DNA of 64,000 nt from an uncultured Acidobacteriota bacterium (GTDB lineage Bacteria > Acidobacteriota > Terriglobia > Bryobacterales > Bryobacteraceae): the NCBI GenBank assembly GCA_902826685.1, contig CADEFT010000024.1, positions 58,789-122,788 on the forward strand, read 5' to 3'. The translations under genes and the position numbers were made by a program. This document shows positions 8,787 through 18,052 of the stretch, one piece after another. The notes below the pieces were generated by a model. That model worked only from the letters and a program-made list of their open reading frames with translations. It did no database searches and was not told the DNA's origin. How positions within the stretch are numbered: position 1 is the stretch's first letter; each line of letters starts with the position of its first letter.

Positions 8787-8884
8787 CACGAAATCATTTA
8801 AGCTATGGACTTGCCTGCCACGCCGAGCTTTGAAGCTCTTATTGTAGACCCTGATCCGGGTTCGCTACGTCTTTAGTCATTGCG

Positions 8885-9970
8885 ATGCCGGGAGGAGTGG
8901 ATATTTCGACGGAACAGAAAACCGTGGCTGGCGGTGGTTGGAAGCGTAGGTTACCCCTTTTCTTTGCCCTGGCCGTTGTCGCCGCCTTGGCCTATCTCTG
9001 GAGCCAGCGCGACAAAGCCTTTCAATGGTCCTTATTCCTGAAGACCCTGGCGGCGGTGGACTGGCTTTGGTTGTCGGTGGCGGCGGTTCTGATCGCTGTC
9101 ACCTATATCGGCAGGGTCATTCGTTGGCGGCTGATGATGCGGCCGGTTTGCCCACATCCCCATTTCGGCAATCTGCTCGAAGCGACGATTATTGGATTTA
9201 CGGCCATCGTACTGTTCGGCAGAGCGGGCGAACTGGTGCGTCCTTACCTGATCGCGCAACGGGAAAAGGTTTCGTTCAGCAGCCAACTGGCTGCCTGGCT
9301 GCTCGAACGCATCTACGACCTTCTGTCGGTTCTAGTACTGTTCGGCTTCGCGCTGTCACGGATCTCTTCGTCGTCCACGAAGGTGGGTCCCACGGTTCAG
9401 ATGATTTTACAAGTGGGAGGCCACATGGTGGGGGTCCTATGCGCCCTTTGCCTGGCCGTGCTGGCTGTTTTCGGGCTATTTCCGGAATTCGCCGAGAACC
9501 GGATTCTGGCGGTGATTCAAGTCCTGCCGGCGCGAGTGGCGGGCCGGCTCACCAATTTCGCCCGTGCTTTCGTGGCGGGAACCGGTTCCACCCGGCGCTT
9601 CTCGTTCGTTTTCCTGCTCGTGCTGTACACTTTTGCCGAATGGCTGCTGATCACGTTTTGCTTTCTCAGCCTGTTCCGCGCCTTTCCGGCAACGGCCGGC
9701 CTTGGGTTCACTGATACTCTTATTGTTGTAGGATTTGTGGCGTTCGGTTCCGCCATTCAGATTCCCGGCGTGGGCGGGGGCATGCAGGTGGCCACCATCC
9801 TCATCCTCACGGAACTATTCGGGATTCCGCTCGAAGTGGCGACTGGAGTGGCCATCCTGATCTGGATTCTTACATTTGTAATGGTCGTGCCGTTTGGCCT
9901 TGTCCTGGTGGTGCGGGGCGGGCTCGAATGGCGGAAACTGATGGACAACAAGAGCCTCGAAGCAGAATGA
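8885..9970 (+). CDS. Flippase-like integral membrane protein (UPF0104/LPG synthase TM family)
   Basis: 361 residues with about eight hydrophobic segments. Segments such as AAVDWLWLSVAAVLIAVTYI, the conserved GRAGELVRPYLIAQREKVSF and the late GSAIQIPGVGGGMQVATI are characteristic of the lysylphosphatidylglycerol synthetase transmembrane family (PF03706). That family lacks the catalytic domain here and is thought to move lipids or lipid-linked sugars. The first 25 residues are hydrophilic; ATG at 8885 is used, though a GTG at 8897 is possible. The stop overlaps the nrdR start by ATGA. Confidence 0.82.
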   Translation: MPGGVDISTEQKTVAGGGWKRRLPLFFALAVVAALAYLWSQRDKAFQWSLFLKTLAAVDWLWLSVAAVLIAVTYIGRVIRWRLMMRPVCPHPHFGNLLEATIIGFTAIVLFGRAGELVRPYLIAQREKVSFSSQLAAWLLERIYDLLSVLVLFGFALSRISSSSTKVGPTVQMILQVGGHMVGVLCALCLAVLAVFGLFPEFAENRILAVIQVLPARVAGRLTNFARAFVAGTGSTRRFSFVFLLVLYTFAEWLLITFCFLSLFRAFPATAGLGFTDTLIVVGFVAFGSAIQIPGVGGGMQVATILILTELFGIPLEVATGVAILIWILTFVMVVPFGLVLVVRGGLEWRKLMDNKSLEAE

Positions 9971-10428
9971 AGTGCCCGTTTTGCAGCCATATAGAAGATA
10001 AGGTGATCGACTCGCGCGAGAGCAAAGACGCCGACGTTATCCGCCGCCGCCGGGAATGCCTGAAGTGTCAGCGAAGATTCACCACCTATGAACGGGTGGA
10101 AGATGTCCCCTACCTGGTCGCCAAAAAGGATGGCCGCCGTGAAAAGTTCGACCGGCAAAAAGTACTGGCGGGGTTACTCCGCGCCTGCGAGAAGCGTCCA
10201 ATCAGTATGGGAAAGCTGGCGGAGCTGGTCGACGAAGTCGAGCAGCGATTGTCGGAATCGGTTGATCGAGAGATTGCTACTGCAGAAATAGGAGAACTGC
10301 TGATCAGCCGGCTAAGAGAAATCGATAAAGTGGCCTACGTGCGTTTTGCCTCCGTCTACAGGGACTTCCAGGATGCCGAGGCCTTCTTTGACGAGTTGAA
10401 AGACCTGATGCAGCGCAAAAGGCCTTGA
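9967..10428 (+). CDS. nrdR: Transcriptional repressor NrdR
   Basis: ATP/dATP-sensing repressor of ribonucleotide reductase genes. The 153-residue protein starts at the ATG at 9967, because MKCPFCSHIEDKVIDSRES is the family N-terminus; the frame stays open further upstream but that part is not conserved. The zinc ribbon is Cys3, Cys6, Cys31 and Cys34. The ATP-cone follows from about 49 (VAKKDGRREKFDRQKVLAGL) to about 139 (VAYVRFASVYRDFQD). Length and motifs are standard. It is translationally coupled to the flippase-like gene; no nrd genes are in the window. Confidence 0.96.
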   Translation: MKCPFCSHIEDKVIDSRESKDADVIRRRRECLKCQRRFTTYERVEDVPYLVAKKDGRREKFDRQKVLAGLLRACEKRPISMGKLAELVDEVEQRLSESVDREIATAEIGELLISRLREIDKVAYVRFASVYRDFQDAEAFFDELKDLMQRKRP

Positions 10429-10733
10429 GAAGTTTCGACGCCTGCGGTCACTTTATGTATGGAAGGCACCGGGCCCAACCGCCGCTGTGAGCGTGCGCCC
10501 GCAATCGGGTGAACCCAAAAGGGATGGAACCAAAACGGAAATGCAACATCTGATAAATTGGGGCTTACCATTCAGTGAATCTTGGTGTTATGATATCCGG
10601 GGTGTCGGTGTGTACGCTCACACTGACCTCAAGTCAGCAGCTTTCAGAAATGGCAAGCCGGATCTTCGGCAAGACACCCCGTTGCGTTTTCAACGATGGT
10701 ATTCCGTGGCGCCAGCGGGGGAGGTGACTCTTC
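10429..10733 (+). promoter_or_regulatory. rpoD upstream region with possible promoter and leader hairpin
   Basis: 305 bases without a convincing gene. TTACCA at 10565-10570 and TATGAT at 10589-10594 (18-base spacer) form a plausible vegetative promoter. Ten or so bases downstream a stem-loop is possible: CGGTGTG (10606-10612) pairs with CACACTG (10619-10625) around a six-base loop. The strong Shine-Dalgarno GGAGGTGA at 10719-10726 lies seven bases before the rpoD GTG start. An open frame over 10487-10747 has no recognisable protein character. The rest shows nothing. Confidence 0.4.
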
Positions 10734-12266
10734 GTGGATCACTTTGACGATCAATTTTTAGCGGACGCAGACCAACCGTTAGGGCTACCTTTCGACGAGG
10801 AATCGGGATTTTTCCATCCTGAAGAAGTAAGCGAAGCCGACGAGTTCCAAGCGTCACAACAAGTAGAAGAATCCATCTACACGGATGACCCGGTACGCGT
10901 GTATCTCCGCGAAATGGGCGCCGTGCCGCTGTTGACTCGCGAAGGCGAGGTAGATCTGGCGCGCAAGATGGAGCGCGGTAAGCTGAAGATGCAGAAGGCT
11001 TTAAGCCGGTCTGCCCGCGTCCAGATGGTCATCGTCGATTGGGCCGAGCAGATTCGCAAAGGCGAGGAAGAACTCGACAACCTGGTGGACCTGGGCGATC
11101 TCGAAGAAGGCACTCCCGCCGACCTCAAGCGCCGGCAGGAGGTGCGCAACCAGTTCGGCGAAATCCTGGTCACCTATCGCAAGCAGCAGCAACTCGAAGA
11201 AAAAGTCAACGAAATCGCCGCCTCCAACAAAAAGCTGCGGCGCAAGTGGCTCGGCAAATGGAGCCGGTCGCGCGTCGAGACCTCCCGGCAGATCCGCGCG
11301 ATTCCGTGGCAGCTTTCCAAGTGGAAGGAATTTACCAAGGAGATCGAGCGCGCCGTCGACGAGTTGTCCCACATGGACGCCGAATTGCGCCGCTTGGAAG
11401 AACGGCCGGCCGCGACCGTGCAGGGGCGCATCCGCGAGATCAAGCGCGAAATCAAGAAGCGCGAACAGATCGCCGGTGCCGCGCTGAACGATCTCAAGCA
11501 CAGCATTCAGGTCATCCGGCAGGGCGAGGCGGAAGCCGAGCGTGCCAAGAAGGATCTGGTCGAGGCCAACCTGCGCCTGGTCGTTTCAGTAGCGAAAAAA
11601 TATGTGAATCGCGGCCTGCATCTGCTGGACCTCATCCAGGAAGGCAATATCGGCCTCATGCGCGCCGCCGACAAGTTCGAATACCGCCGCGGCTACAAGT
11701 TCTCGACCTACGCCACCTGGTGGATCCGCCAGGCGATTACGCGCGCCATCGCCGACCAGTCCCGCACCATCCGCATCCCGGTGCACATGAACGAGTCGAT
11801 GAACAAGTTCCTGCGCGCCACGCGTGAGCTTGAAAAGGAACTGGGCCGCGCGCCGTCGAACGAAGAGATCAGCCGCCGCATGGACATTCCGGTGGAGAAG
11901 GTCCAGAAGCTGAAGACGATTTCGCGCGATCCGGTGTCGCTCGAAACTCCGGTTGGCCGCGACGGCGAATCGGCTTTGGGCGACCTCATCGAAGACCGCT
12001 GGGTTGGCTCTCCGGTGGACGCGGTGATCGATTCCAACGTACGCGACGAAACCGCCAACATCCTCAAGACCCTTTCTCCCAAGGAGGAGAAGGTGATCCG
12101 CCTGCGCTTCGGCATCGGCTGCGAGCGCGAGCACACGCTTGAGGAAATCGGCCAGGAGTTCGACGTCACGCGAGAGCGCATCCGGCAGATCGAAGCCAAG
12201 GCGCTCCGCCAGCTTCGCTCCCCCGAACGCGCCCGCCACTTGCGTGCCCTGCTCGCCGCCCGCTAA
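10734..12266 (+). CDS. rpoD: Primary RNA polymerase sigma factor RpoD (sigma-70)
   Basis: Housekeeping sigma factor, 510 residues. Region 1.2 is at about 48-80 (SIYTDDPVRVYLREMGAVPL), followed by a charged non-conserved helical insert (about 85-270). Regions 2.1-2.4 lie at about 280-350 (NLRLVVSVAKKYVNRGLHLL, KFSTYATWWIRQAITRAI). Region 3 is at about 350-430. Region 4 ends with DVTRERIRQIEAKALRQL at about 480-497. The N-terminus before 1.2 is short and acidic, so the classical region 1.1 is reduced. GTG was chosen as start because of the ideally spaced GGAGGTGA. It converges on a receptor gene with a one-base gap. Confidence 0.97.
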   Translation: MDHFDDQFLADADQPLGLPFDEESGFFHPEEVSEADEFQASQQVEESIYTDDPVRVYLREMGAVPLLTREGEVDLARKMERGKLKMQKALSRSARVQMVIVDWAEQIRKGEEELDNLVDLGDLEEGTPADLKRRQEVRNQFGEILVTYRKQQQLEEKVNEIAASNKKLRRKWLGKWSRSRVETSRQIRAIPWQLSKWKEFTKEIERAVDELSHMDAELRRLEERPAATVQGRIREIKREIKKREQIAGAALNDLKHSIQVIRQGEAEAERAKKDLVEANLRLVVSVAKKYVNRGLHLLDLIQEGNIGLMRAADKFEYRRGYKFSTYATWWIRQAITRAIADQSRTIRIPVHMNESMNKFLRATRELEKELGRAPSNEEISRRMDIPVEKVQKLKTISRDPVSLETPVGRDGESALGDLIEDRWVGSPVDAVIDSNVRDETANILKTLSPKEEKVIRLRFGIGCEREHTLEEIGQEFDVTRERIRQIEAKALRQLRSPERARHLRALLAAR

Positions 12267-12267
12267 A

Positions 12268-15246
12268 TCAAAACATCAGTTTCAGCGCGAATTGCACTTC
12301 GCGCGCGTTCGACGCGGCCGTAACTTGCCCGAACGTGCTGCTGGTGAGCGTCACCCCTGGATTGCTGAAGTTCGGCCGGTTGAAAAGATTGAACATCTCA
12401 CCACGGAACTGCAGCCGTGCGCGCTCGTTGATCGCAATATTCTTAAACACCGAAAAATCGAAATTGAACGAACCGGGCCCGCTCAGCGGGAACGCGCCCA
12501 GGTTCCCATAGAGGCCGCAGGGGCGGCGCAGGCTGCGCGCATCGCACGGATCGGTGAACGCGGCGCGATTCAGAAAGGCGTGGGTGTTCGACGTCCGGTA
12601 GTCGCCGGCGAAGACGGGCACACCGCCAGCCAGATCCGGCCGCTGGCCTTGTGTGGTGCCGGTGCCGTAGTTGTCGCGTCCGCTCAGAATCAGCAGAGGC
12701 GTACCGCTGCGCATCGACCAGATGCCGAACAACTGCCATCCACCGGCGATTTGGCGCATGGCGCCCGAATTGGCGTGGAACCAGCGGTCGAAGGCCGGCT
12801 CCCAACTGTAGTCCGCCACGAAGTTGTGATTGATGTCGGCCAGATTGCGGCTGCGCGAGGCGCGGATATTGGAGTGATCCTGCACGCCCTGTACGGTGGC
12901 GGCCGTCATGTTGTCGACGCCGCCCAACTGAATCCCTTTGCCGTAGGTGTAGTGCGCGTTGAACGTCACGCCGCGGCTGAAGCGCTTTTTGAGCGAAGTC
13001 TGCAAGCCGTGATACGTGCTCATGCCGGAATGTTCCTGATAGCTGATGCGGGCGATGGTGGGGACGGGCCGGCGGCCGGTCTGGATGTCGATGTCGTTGA
13101 GCCAATGCAGGGTGAGCAGCTTCAGCCCGCGATTGCCGACGTAGCCCACCGTCGCCACCAGGTCGCGCGAAAGCTCGCGCTGGTAATCGAGCGTCCATTG
13201 GGTGCTGTAAGTGGTGCGCTGGAACGGATCGAATACGTTGCGTGACGTGCCGCCAGGAAACTGCGAAAGATCGATCGTGCGGATATCGACCGGATAACGC
13301 AGGTTCGGGAAATCGGTGGCCGAAAGCTGGACCGAGTAAGGCGCCGAAGGCGGATTCACGAAAGCCGTCACTTCGCGGTACGTGTTGGGCGAGTAGAACA
13401 CGCCGGCTCCTCCGCGGATCACGTTGCGGCTGTCGCCCCCGATATCCCAGGCCAATCCGAATCGCGGACCGAAGTTGTTGCGGTCCGGCTCCCAGATCCG
13501 TTCACCTTGCCGCCGGAACGGCCCGTAGGGGCTGTCCACGACGTTGAACAGCAATCCGTCGCGTTCGGTCACCGGGGTGAAGTACTCATAGCGCAACCCA
13601 AGATTGAGCGTGAGGCGGGCGCTGACGCGGAAGTCGTCCTGAAGATACAAACCCCACTGCTTTTCCTTCATGCGCCGCAGGTTGTTGCCGATGGTGACGT
13701 AGGCATTGGTGAAGCGGCTGGCCAGAAGGTCGGCGAGGGTGGGAATTTCATAAGCCGGCGCCTCATGATTGGCCCGGCCGTAGTGGAAGGCGCGCAGTTC
13801 AAAGCCGGCCTTCAGCGAATGGCGGCCGGCGTTGAGATTGAAGTTGTCGATGAGCGTCCAACTGCCGCCGTTGGCCCGCAGCAATTCCTGATTGGGGGTG
13901 CTCAGGAACCCAGTCAGATTGCCGATCTGCTGCGGGATGAAGGCTTGCGTGGCGCGCGGTATGTCCTGTTTGTTCACGCCCACGCGCAGTTCGTTGATGG
14001 TGCGCGGCGAAAGAATGCGGTTCCAGGAAAGTGTGCCGGAGCGATCCTGCGCCGGGTACTCGGTTCCATTCACCGGAGAGAGGCTGGGGACCACCGTGTA
14101 GGATTGCAGGATGTTGTAGCGCACGAAAACGCTGTCCTTGGTGGTGGGATTGAAATCGAGCCGCGCCATCGCCGCGTTCTCCGAATTGGTGCGCACGTCG
14201 CTGCGCCGGTGGAATCCGCGATCCGGATTGCCGCGGTCTTCGGTGGAAGGCGGCAACAACGCAAGCAGCGGCGCATAGAGCGGATTGGCGGCGAGCATGC
14301 GCTGGCGCAGCGAATCGGTCGGCACTTCTCCTGAGATCTGGCGCCCGCGCCGTTCGCGCACCCCTTCCCAACCGGCGAAGAAGAAAAGCCGGTTCTTGAG
14401 AACCGGTCCGCCCAGGGTGGCGCCGAACTGGTTGAGCCGCAGCTTGTCTTTCCTGGCGGCGAAAAAGTTGCGCGCGTCCATCGCGTCGTTGCGCAGGAAC
14501 TCATAGACGCTGCCGTGAAATTCGTTGGTGCCGGACTTGGTGATGACGTTGACTCCGCCCGATGCGGCGCGGCCGAGTTCGGCCGAGAAGACTCCCTTGG
14601 TGGTCTTGAACTCCTGGATGAATTCCACGCTCAGTACGTTTTGCTGCGTCTGGCCGCCGAAGCCTGAGGTGGCGGGACGGTCGGGGTTTGAGGCGTCGGT
14701 ACCATCGACGGTGATGTTCACGCCATCGCGCGTGAGCCCGTTGAAGTAGACGGCGCCGCCGGTGACGACGGCTCCGGGTTCGAGCGCGATCAGTTGCGCG
14801 AAATTGCGGCCATTCAACGGCAGATTGCGCACCTGCTCTTCGCCGATGACCACTCCCATCTCCGTGTTCTGCGTGCTCACCAGGGGAGCGCCGCCCTGCA
14901 CCGTGACGCTTTCCCCGACCGAGCCCACTTCCACGGCGAAATCGATCTTGATGCGCTGCGTCGCATCCAGCCGGATCCCGGTGCGCTCGGACGACTTGAA
15001 ACCATTGGCGCGCACCACCACCCGATACTCGCCGATGGGCAGCCGCTCAAACACATAATTGCCCGAGCTATCGGTCTCGGCGTTGTAAGCCGCCTGCGTA
15101 CCGGCGTGGGTGACGGTGAGCGGCGCACCGGTCACCACCGCGCCCGAGGCGTCGGTGACCGAGCCGAGAATCGTGCCCGTGTTGACCTGCGCCGATGCAG
15201 GGAACGCTGCCAACAGAAGGGCGGCGGCGATGGAACGGCAATTCAT
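12268..15246 (-). CDS. Oar-like TonB-dependent receptor
   Basis: 992-residue outer-membrane receptor. ATG at 15246 is taken as start (MNCRSIAAALLLAAFPASAQ is a clean signal peptide, preceded by GGGAGG); the frame extends eight codons further up. The carboxypeptidase-regulatory-like domain is at about 22-105 (ILGSVTDASGAVVTGAPLTV). The plug is at about 120-230 (NLPLNGRNFAQLIALEPG, SGGVNVITKSGTNEFHG). The barrel follows to the final Phe (VQFALKLMF). It is divergent from a DUF1549 operon with about 49 bases between, so the promoters must be close or overlapping. Ligand unknown. Confidence 0.92.
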   Translation of the reverse strand: MNCRSIAAALLLAAFPASAQVNTGTILGSVTDASGAVVTGAPLTVTHAGTQAAYNAETDSSGNYVFERLPIGEYRVVVRANGFKSSERTGIRLDATQRIKIDFAVEVGSVGESVTVQGGAPLVSTQNTEMGVVIGEEQVRNLPLNGRNFAQLIALEPGAVVTGGAVYFNGLTRDGVNITVDGTDASNPDRPATSGFGGQTQQNVLSVEFIQEFKTTKGVFSAELGRAASGGVNVITKSGTNEFHGSVYEFLRNDAMDARNFFAARKDKLRLNQFGATLGGPVLKNRLFFFAGWEGVRERRGRQISGEVPTDSLRQRMLAANPLYAPLLALLPPSTEDRGNPDRGFHRRSDVRTNSENAAMARLDFNPTTKDSVFVRYNILQSYTVVPSLSPVNGTEYPAQDRSGTLSWNRILSPRTINELRVGVNKQDIPRATQAFIPQQIGNLTGFLSTPNQELLRANGGSWTLIDNFNLNAGRHSLKAGFELRAFHYGRANHEAPAYEIPTLADLLASRFTNAYVTIGNNLRRMKEKQWGLYLQDDFRVSARLTLNLGLRYEYFTPVTERDGLLFNVVDSPYGPFRRQGERIWEPDRNNFGPRFGLAWDIGGDSRNVIRGGAGVFYSPNTYREVTAFVNPPSAPYSVQLSATDFPNLRYPVDIRTIDLSQFPGGTSRNVFDPFQRTTYSTQWTLDYQRELSRDLVATVGYVGNRGLKLLTLHWLNDIDIQTGRRPVPTIARISYQEHSGMSTYHGLQTSLKKRFSRGVTFNAHYTYGKGIQLGGVDNMTAATVQGVQDHSNIRASRSRNLADINHNFVADYSWEPAFDRWFHANSGAMRQIAGGWQLFGIWSMRSGTPLLILSGRDNYGTGTTQGQRPDLAGGVPVFAGDYRTSNTHAFLNRAAFTDPCDARSLRRPCGLYGNLGAFPLSGPGSFNFDFSVFKNIAINERARLQFRGEMFNLFNRPNFSNPGVTLTSSTFGQVTAASNAREVQFALKLMF

Positions 15247-15295
15247 GGAACCTCCCGAAAGTTCAGCCACAAACTATATGACAAAATAGCGGGCG

Positions 15296-18052
15296 ATGCT
15301 ACTTCTATTGCTGTCGACGCTGCTGGCCGAAGACAGCATCGAGACCGCCGCCACTCGCATTCTGGAGAAGAATTGCCTGCAATGCCACGGGGCGCAATCG
15401 AAGATGGGCGGGCTGATTCTGGAGTCGCGCGAGGCGGCGTTGAAGGGTGGCGTGGGCGGTCCGGCTCTGGTGCCGGGCAACGCCGCCCAAAGCCTGCTGG
15501 CGCGTAAGGTGAACGAGGGAAAGATGCCGGTTGGCACTCCGCTGCCAGCCGCGGACCGGCAGTTGATCGCCCGTTGGATCGATCAGGGAGCCCCGTGGAC
15601 CAACAAGCTTGCCGTGGCCGAGCGCAAGCGCGCGGGCAAAGACTGGTGGTCGCTGCAGCCGTTGAAGCCGCCGCCGAATGCCAGCATCGACTCGGTTTTG
15701 AACGCGGCGCTCACCGCGAAAGGTCTGCGTATGTCCGCCGAAGCGGATCGCCGTACGCTGATCCGCCGCGCCACGTTCGATCTCACCGGGTTGCCGCCCA
15801 CGCCCGAAGCGGTGGCGGCGTTCGTGGCCGACCCGGCCTCCAATGCCTATGAAAAGCTGATCGACGAACTGCTGGCTTCGCCCGGATACGGGGAGCGCTG
15901 GGGCCGTCACTGGATGGATGTCATCCGCTTCGGCGAAAGCCACGGCTATGAACAGAATCATCTGCGCCCGAATGCCTGGCACTTTCGCGACTACATCATC
16001 CGGTCCTTCAACGACGGCAAACCGTTCGATCGTTTCCTGCAGGAGCATTTGGCCGCCGACGTTTTGAGCGCCGATCCCAAAGAGGCTGTGGGCACCGGGT
16101 TCCTGGTGGCGGGTCCGCATGACACGGTGGGCAATGCGGCCGAGGCTCCCAAACGGCAGCAGCGCGCCGACGACCTGGACGACATGATCAACGCTACCGC
16201 CTCGGCGTTTCTCGGCCTCACGGTGAGTTGCGCCCGCTGCCACGATCATAAGTTCGATCCGATTCTGCAGGCCGATTATTACCGCATGGCGGCTATCTTC
16301 GGCGGCGTCATTCATGCGGAGCGGGAACTGGCTACGCCCGCCGGACTCGCGGCCCATCGCGCCAGGACGGCGCCGCTGGAAACCGAAATTCGGGAAATTA
16401 CGGAAAAGCTGGCGGCGGCCCGCGAGACGGCAAAACCGCGCGTCGAGTCCCGCCGGGAGGCGATCCTGGCGCAATACCGGGCGGCTCCCGAGTCGCGCTT
16501 GACCGAGGAATCGTGGCCGGCGGCCCCGGCTCGTTTCGTGCGCCTGCGGATTCAGGCCACCAGCACCGGTGGCGCGACATCGCTTGAGGAGTTCGAAGTC
16601 TGGTCCGGCGGCCGTAACGTGGCGCTTGCGTCGGATGGCGCGCGCATCACGGCAACATCGGTGCGCAAGGAAGACGGTTCCACCGATCCCTATTCGGAGA
16701 AGCACCTCATCGACGGAAGATTCGATCAGCGCTGGATCCCGGCCGATTCGAAGCCCGTGACGTTGACCGTCGAACTGCCGCGCGCCATCGAGGTGACCCG
16801 CGCCGCCTGGTCGCGCGACCGCGCCGGTGGATTTCAAGGCCGCTTCTCCGGTCCGATTCCGAGCGAGTACATCGTCGAGATTTCCCTCGACGGTTCGGCC
16901 TGGCGGCAGGTGGCGAGTTCCGAAGGCAGGCTCCCGGTCACCGATGCGCAGCGCGAAGAACTGGTGCTGATGGCTGTGTTCTCCGAGCGGGAAAAGCAAA
17001 CTTATCGGGAGGCTCAGCAGCGCTTGGCGGCGGCCCGCCGCGCCTTGAACGAACTGCCGAAGCTGACGATGGCCTACGCCGGAAAGTTCGAGCAGCCCAC
17101 CGAACCGGTCTATCTGTTGAAGCGCGGCAACGTGATGGATCGCGGCGATGTGGCGGCGGCGGCGAGCCTGACCACGCTCGATCGGGTTCTGCCCGCCTTC
17201 GACGTTCCGGCGAACGAACCGGAGTCGAAGCGCCGTCTCGCCCTGGCCCAGTGGATCACGGATCCGAAGAATCCGCTGACGCCGCGCGTGCTCGCCAATC
17301 GTGTCTGGCACTATCACTTTGGGCGCGGCATCGTGGGCACTCCCTCCGATTTCGGGTTCAGCGGCGAGCGGCCCAGCCATCCGGAACTGCTCGATCATCT
17401 GGCCGCGCGGCTGCTCGCCCACGGCTGGCGGCTGAAGCCGCTGCACAAGGAGATCATGCTTTCAAAGGCCTACCGTCAATCGAGCGCGAACAATGAGGCA
17501 GCCGCGAAAGCCGATGGCGAAGCTCGCCTGCTGTGGCGATTTCCCCCGCAGCGGCTCGAGGCTGAAGCGATTCGGGATACGATTCTCGCGGTCTCGGGCA
17601 CGCTCGACCGCACGATGGGCGGGCCGGGCTTTCACCTGTTCCGCTACACCGTCGATAATGTGGCCACTTATTATCCACTGGAAACATTCGGACCGGAAAC
17701 GTACCGGCGCGCCGTGTACCAGCAGGCGGCGCGTTCGGTGCGCAGCGAAATGTTGGGCCAGTACGATTGCCCGGATTCCTCTCTGCCCGAGCCGAAACGT
17801 GTCGTCACCACGTCGCCGCTGCAGGCATTGGCGCTGCTGAACAACAGCTTCCTGCTCGATCAGTCGGCGTTCTTCGCCGGGCGTTTGGAACGCGAGGCCG
17901 GCGACCCGGTAAGGCGCGCGTTTCAATTGGCTTTCAGCCGCGATCCGGAGCCGGCCGAGCAAACGGCGGCGCGAAACCTCATTGCCAGGCATGGTCTGAA
18001 AGCCTTTGCGCGCGCCATTCTGAATGCCAACGAGTTGATCTATGTCCAGTAG
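15296..18052 (+). CDS. Planctomycete-type cytochrome / DUF1549 / DUF1553 protein
   Basis: 918-residue exported protein. A short signal (MLLLLLSTLLAEDS) leads into a PSCyt1 cytochrome domain with one haem site Cys27-x2-Cys30-His31 (CLQCHG) and distal Met in KMPVGT. DUF1549 follows from about 135 (TLIRRATFDLTGLPPTP, YGERWGRHWMDVIRFGES). At about 400-540 there is an F5/8 C-like module (FVRLRIQATSTGGATSLEEF ... YIVEISLDGSAW). DUF1553 completes the protein from about 640 (RVLANRVWHYHFGRGIV). The family is linked to periplasmic or extracellular carbohydrate breakdown; the activity is not established. It overlaps the DUF1501 start by 11 bases. Confidence 0.88.
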   Translation: MLLLLLSTLLAEDSIETAATRILEKNCLQCHGAQSKMGGLILESREAALKGGVGGPALVPGNAAQSLLARKVNEGKMPVGTPLPAADRQLIARWIDQGAPWTNKLAVAERKRAGKDWWSLQPLKPPPNASIDSVLNAALTAKGLRMSAEADRRTLIRRATFDLTGLPPTPEAVAAFVADPASNAYEKLIDELLASPGYGERWGRHWMDVIRFGESHGYEQNHLRPNAWHFRDYIIRSFNDGKPFDRFLQEHLAADVLSADPKEAVGTGFLVAGPHDTVGNAAEAPKRQQRADDLDDMINATASAFLGLTVSCARCHDHKFDPILQADYYRMAAIFGGVIHAERELATPAGLAAHRARTAPLETEIREITEKLAAARETAKPRVESRREAILAQYRAAPESRLTEESWPAAPARFVRLRIQATSTGGATSLEEFEVWSGGRNVALASDGARITATSVRKEDGSTDPYSEKHLIDGRFDQRWIPADSKPVTLTVELPRAIEVTRAAWSRDRAGGFQGRFSGPIPSEYIVEISLDGSAWRQVASSEGRLPVTDAQREELVLMAVFSEREKQTYREAQQRLAAARRALNELPKLTMAYAGKFEQPTEPVYLLKRGNVMDRGDVAAAASLTTLDRVLPAFDVPANEPESKRRLALAQWITDPKNPLTPRVLANRVWHYHFGRGIVGTPSDFGFSGERPSHPELLDHLAARLLAHGWRLKPLHKEIMLSKAYRQSSANNEAAAKADGEARLLWRFPPQRLEAEAIRDTILAVSGTLDRTMGGPGFHLFRYTVDNVATYYPLETFGPETYRRAVYQQAARSVRSEMLGQYDCPDSSLPEPKRVVTTSPLQALALLNNSFLLDQSAFFAGRLEREAGDPVRRAFQLAFSRDPEPAEQTAARNLIARHGLKAFARAILNANELIYVQ

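Noticed and set aside
8805..8876. 23-codon frame reading like the start of a response regulator (ALIVDPDPGSLRL)
   Set aside because: Too short, ends at a stop, and no further receiver-domain sequence is found downstream; it is probably chance.
10487..10747. Open frame upstream of rpoD
   Set aside because: No family resemblance, crosses the rpoD promoter and ribosome site and overlaps its start.
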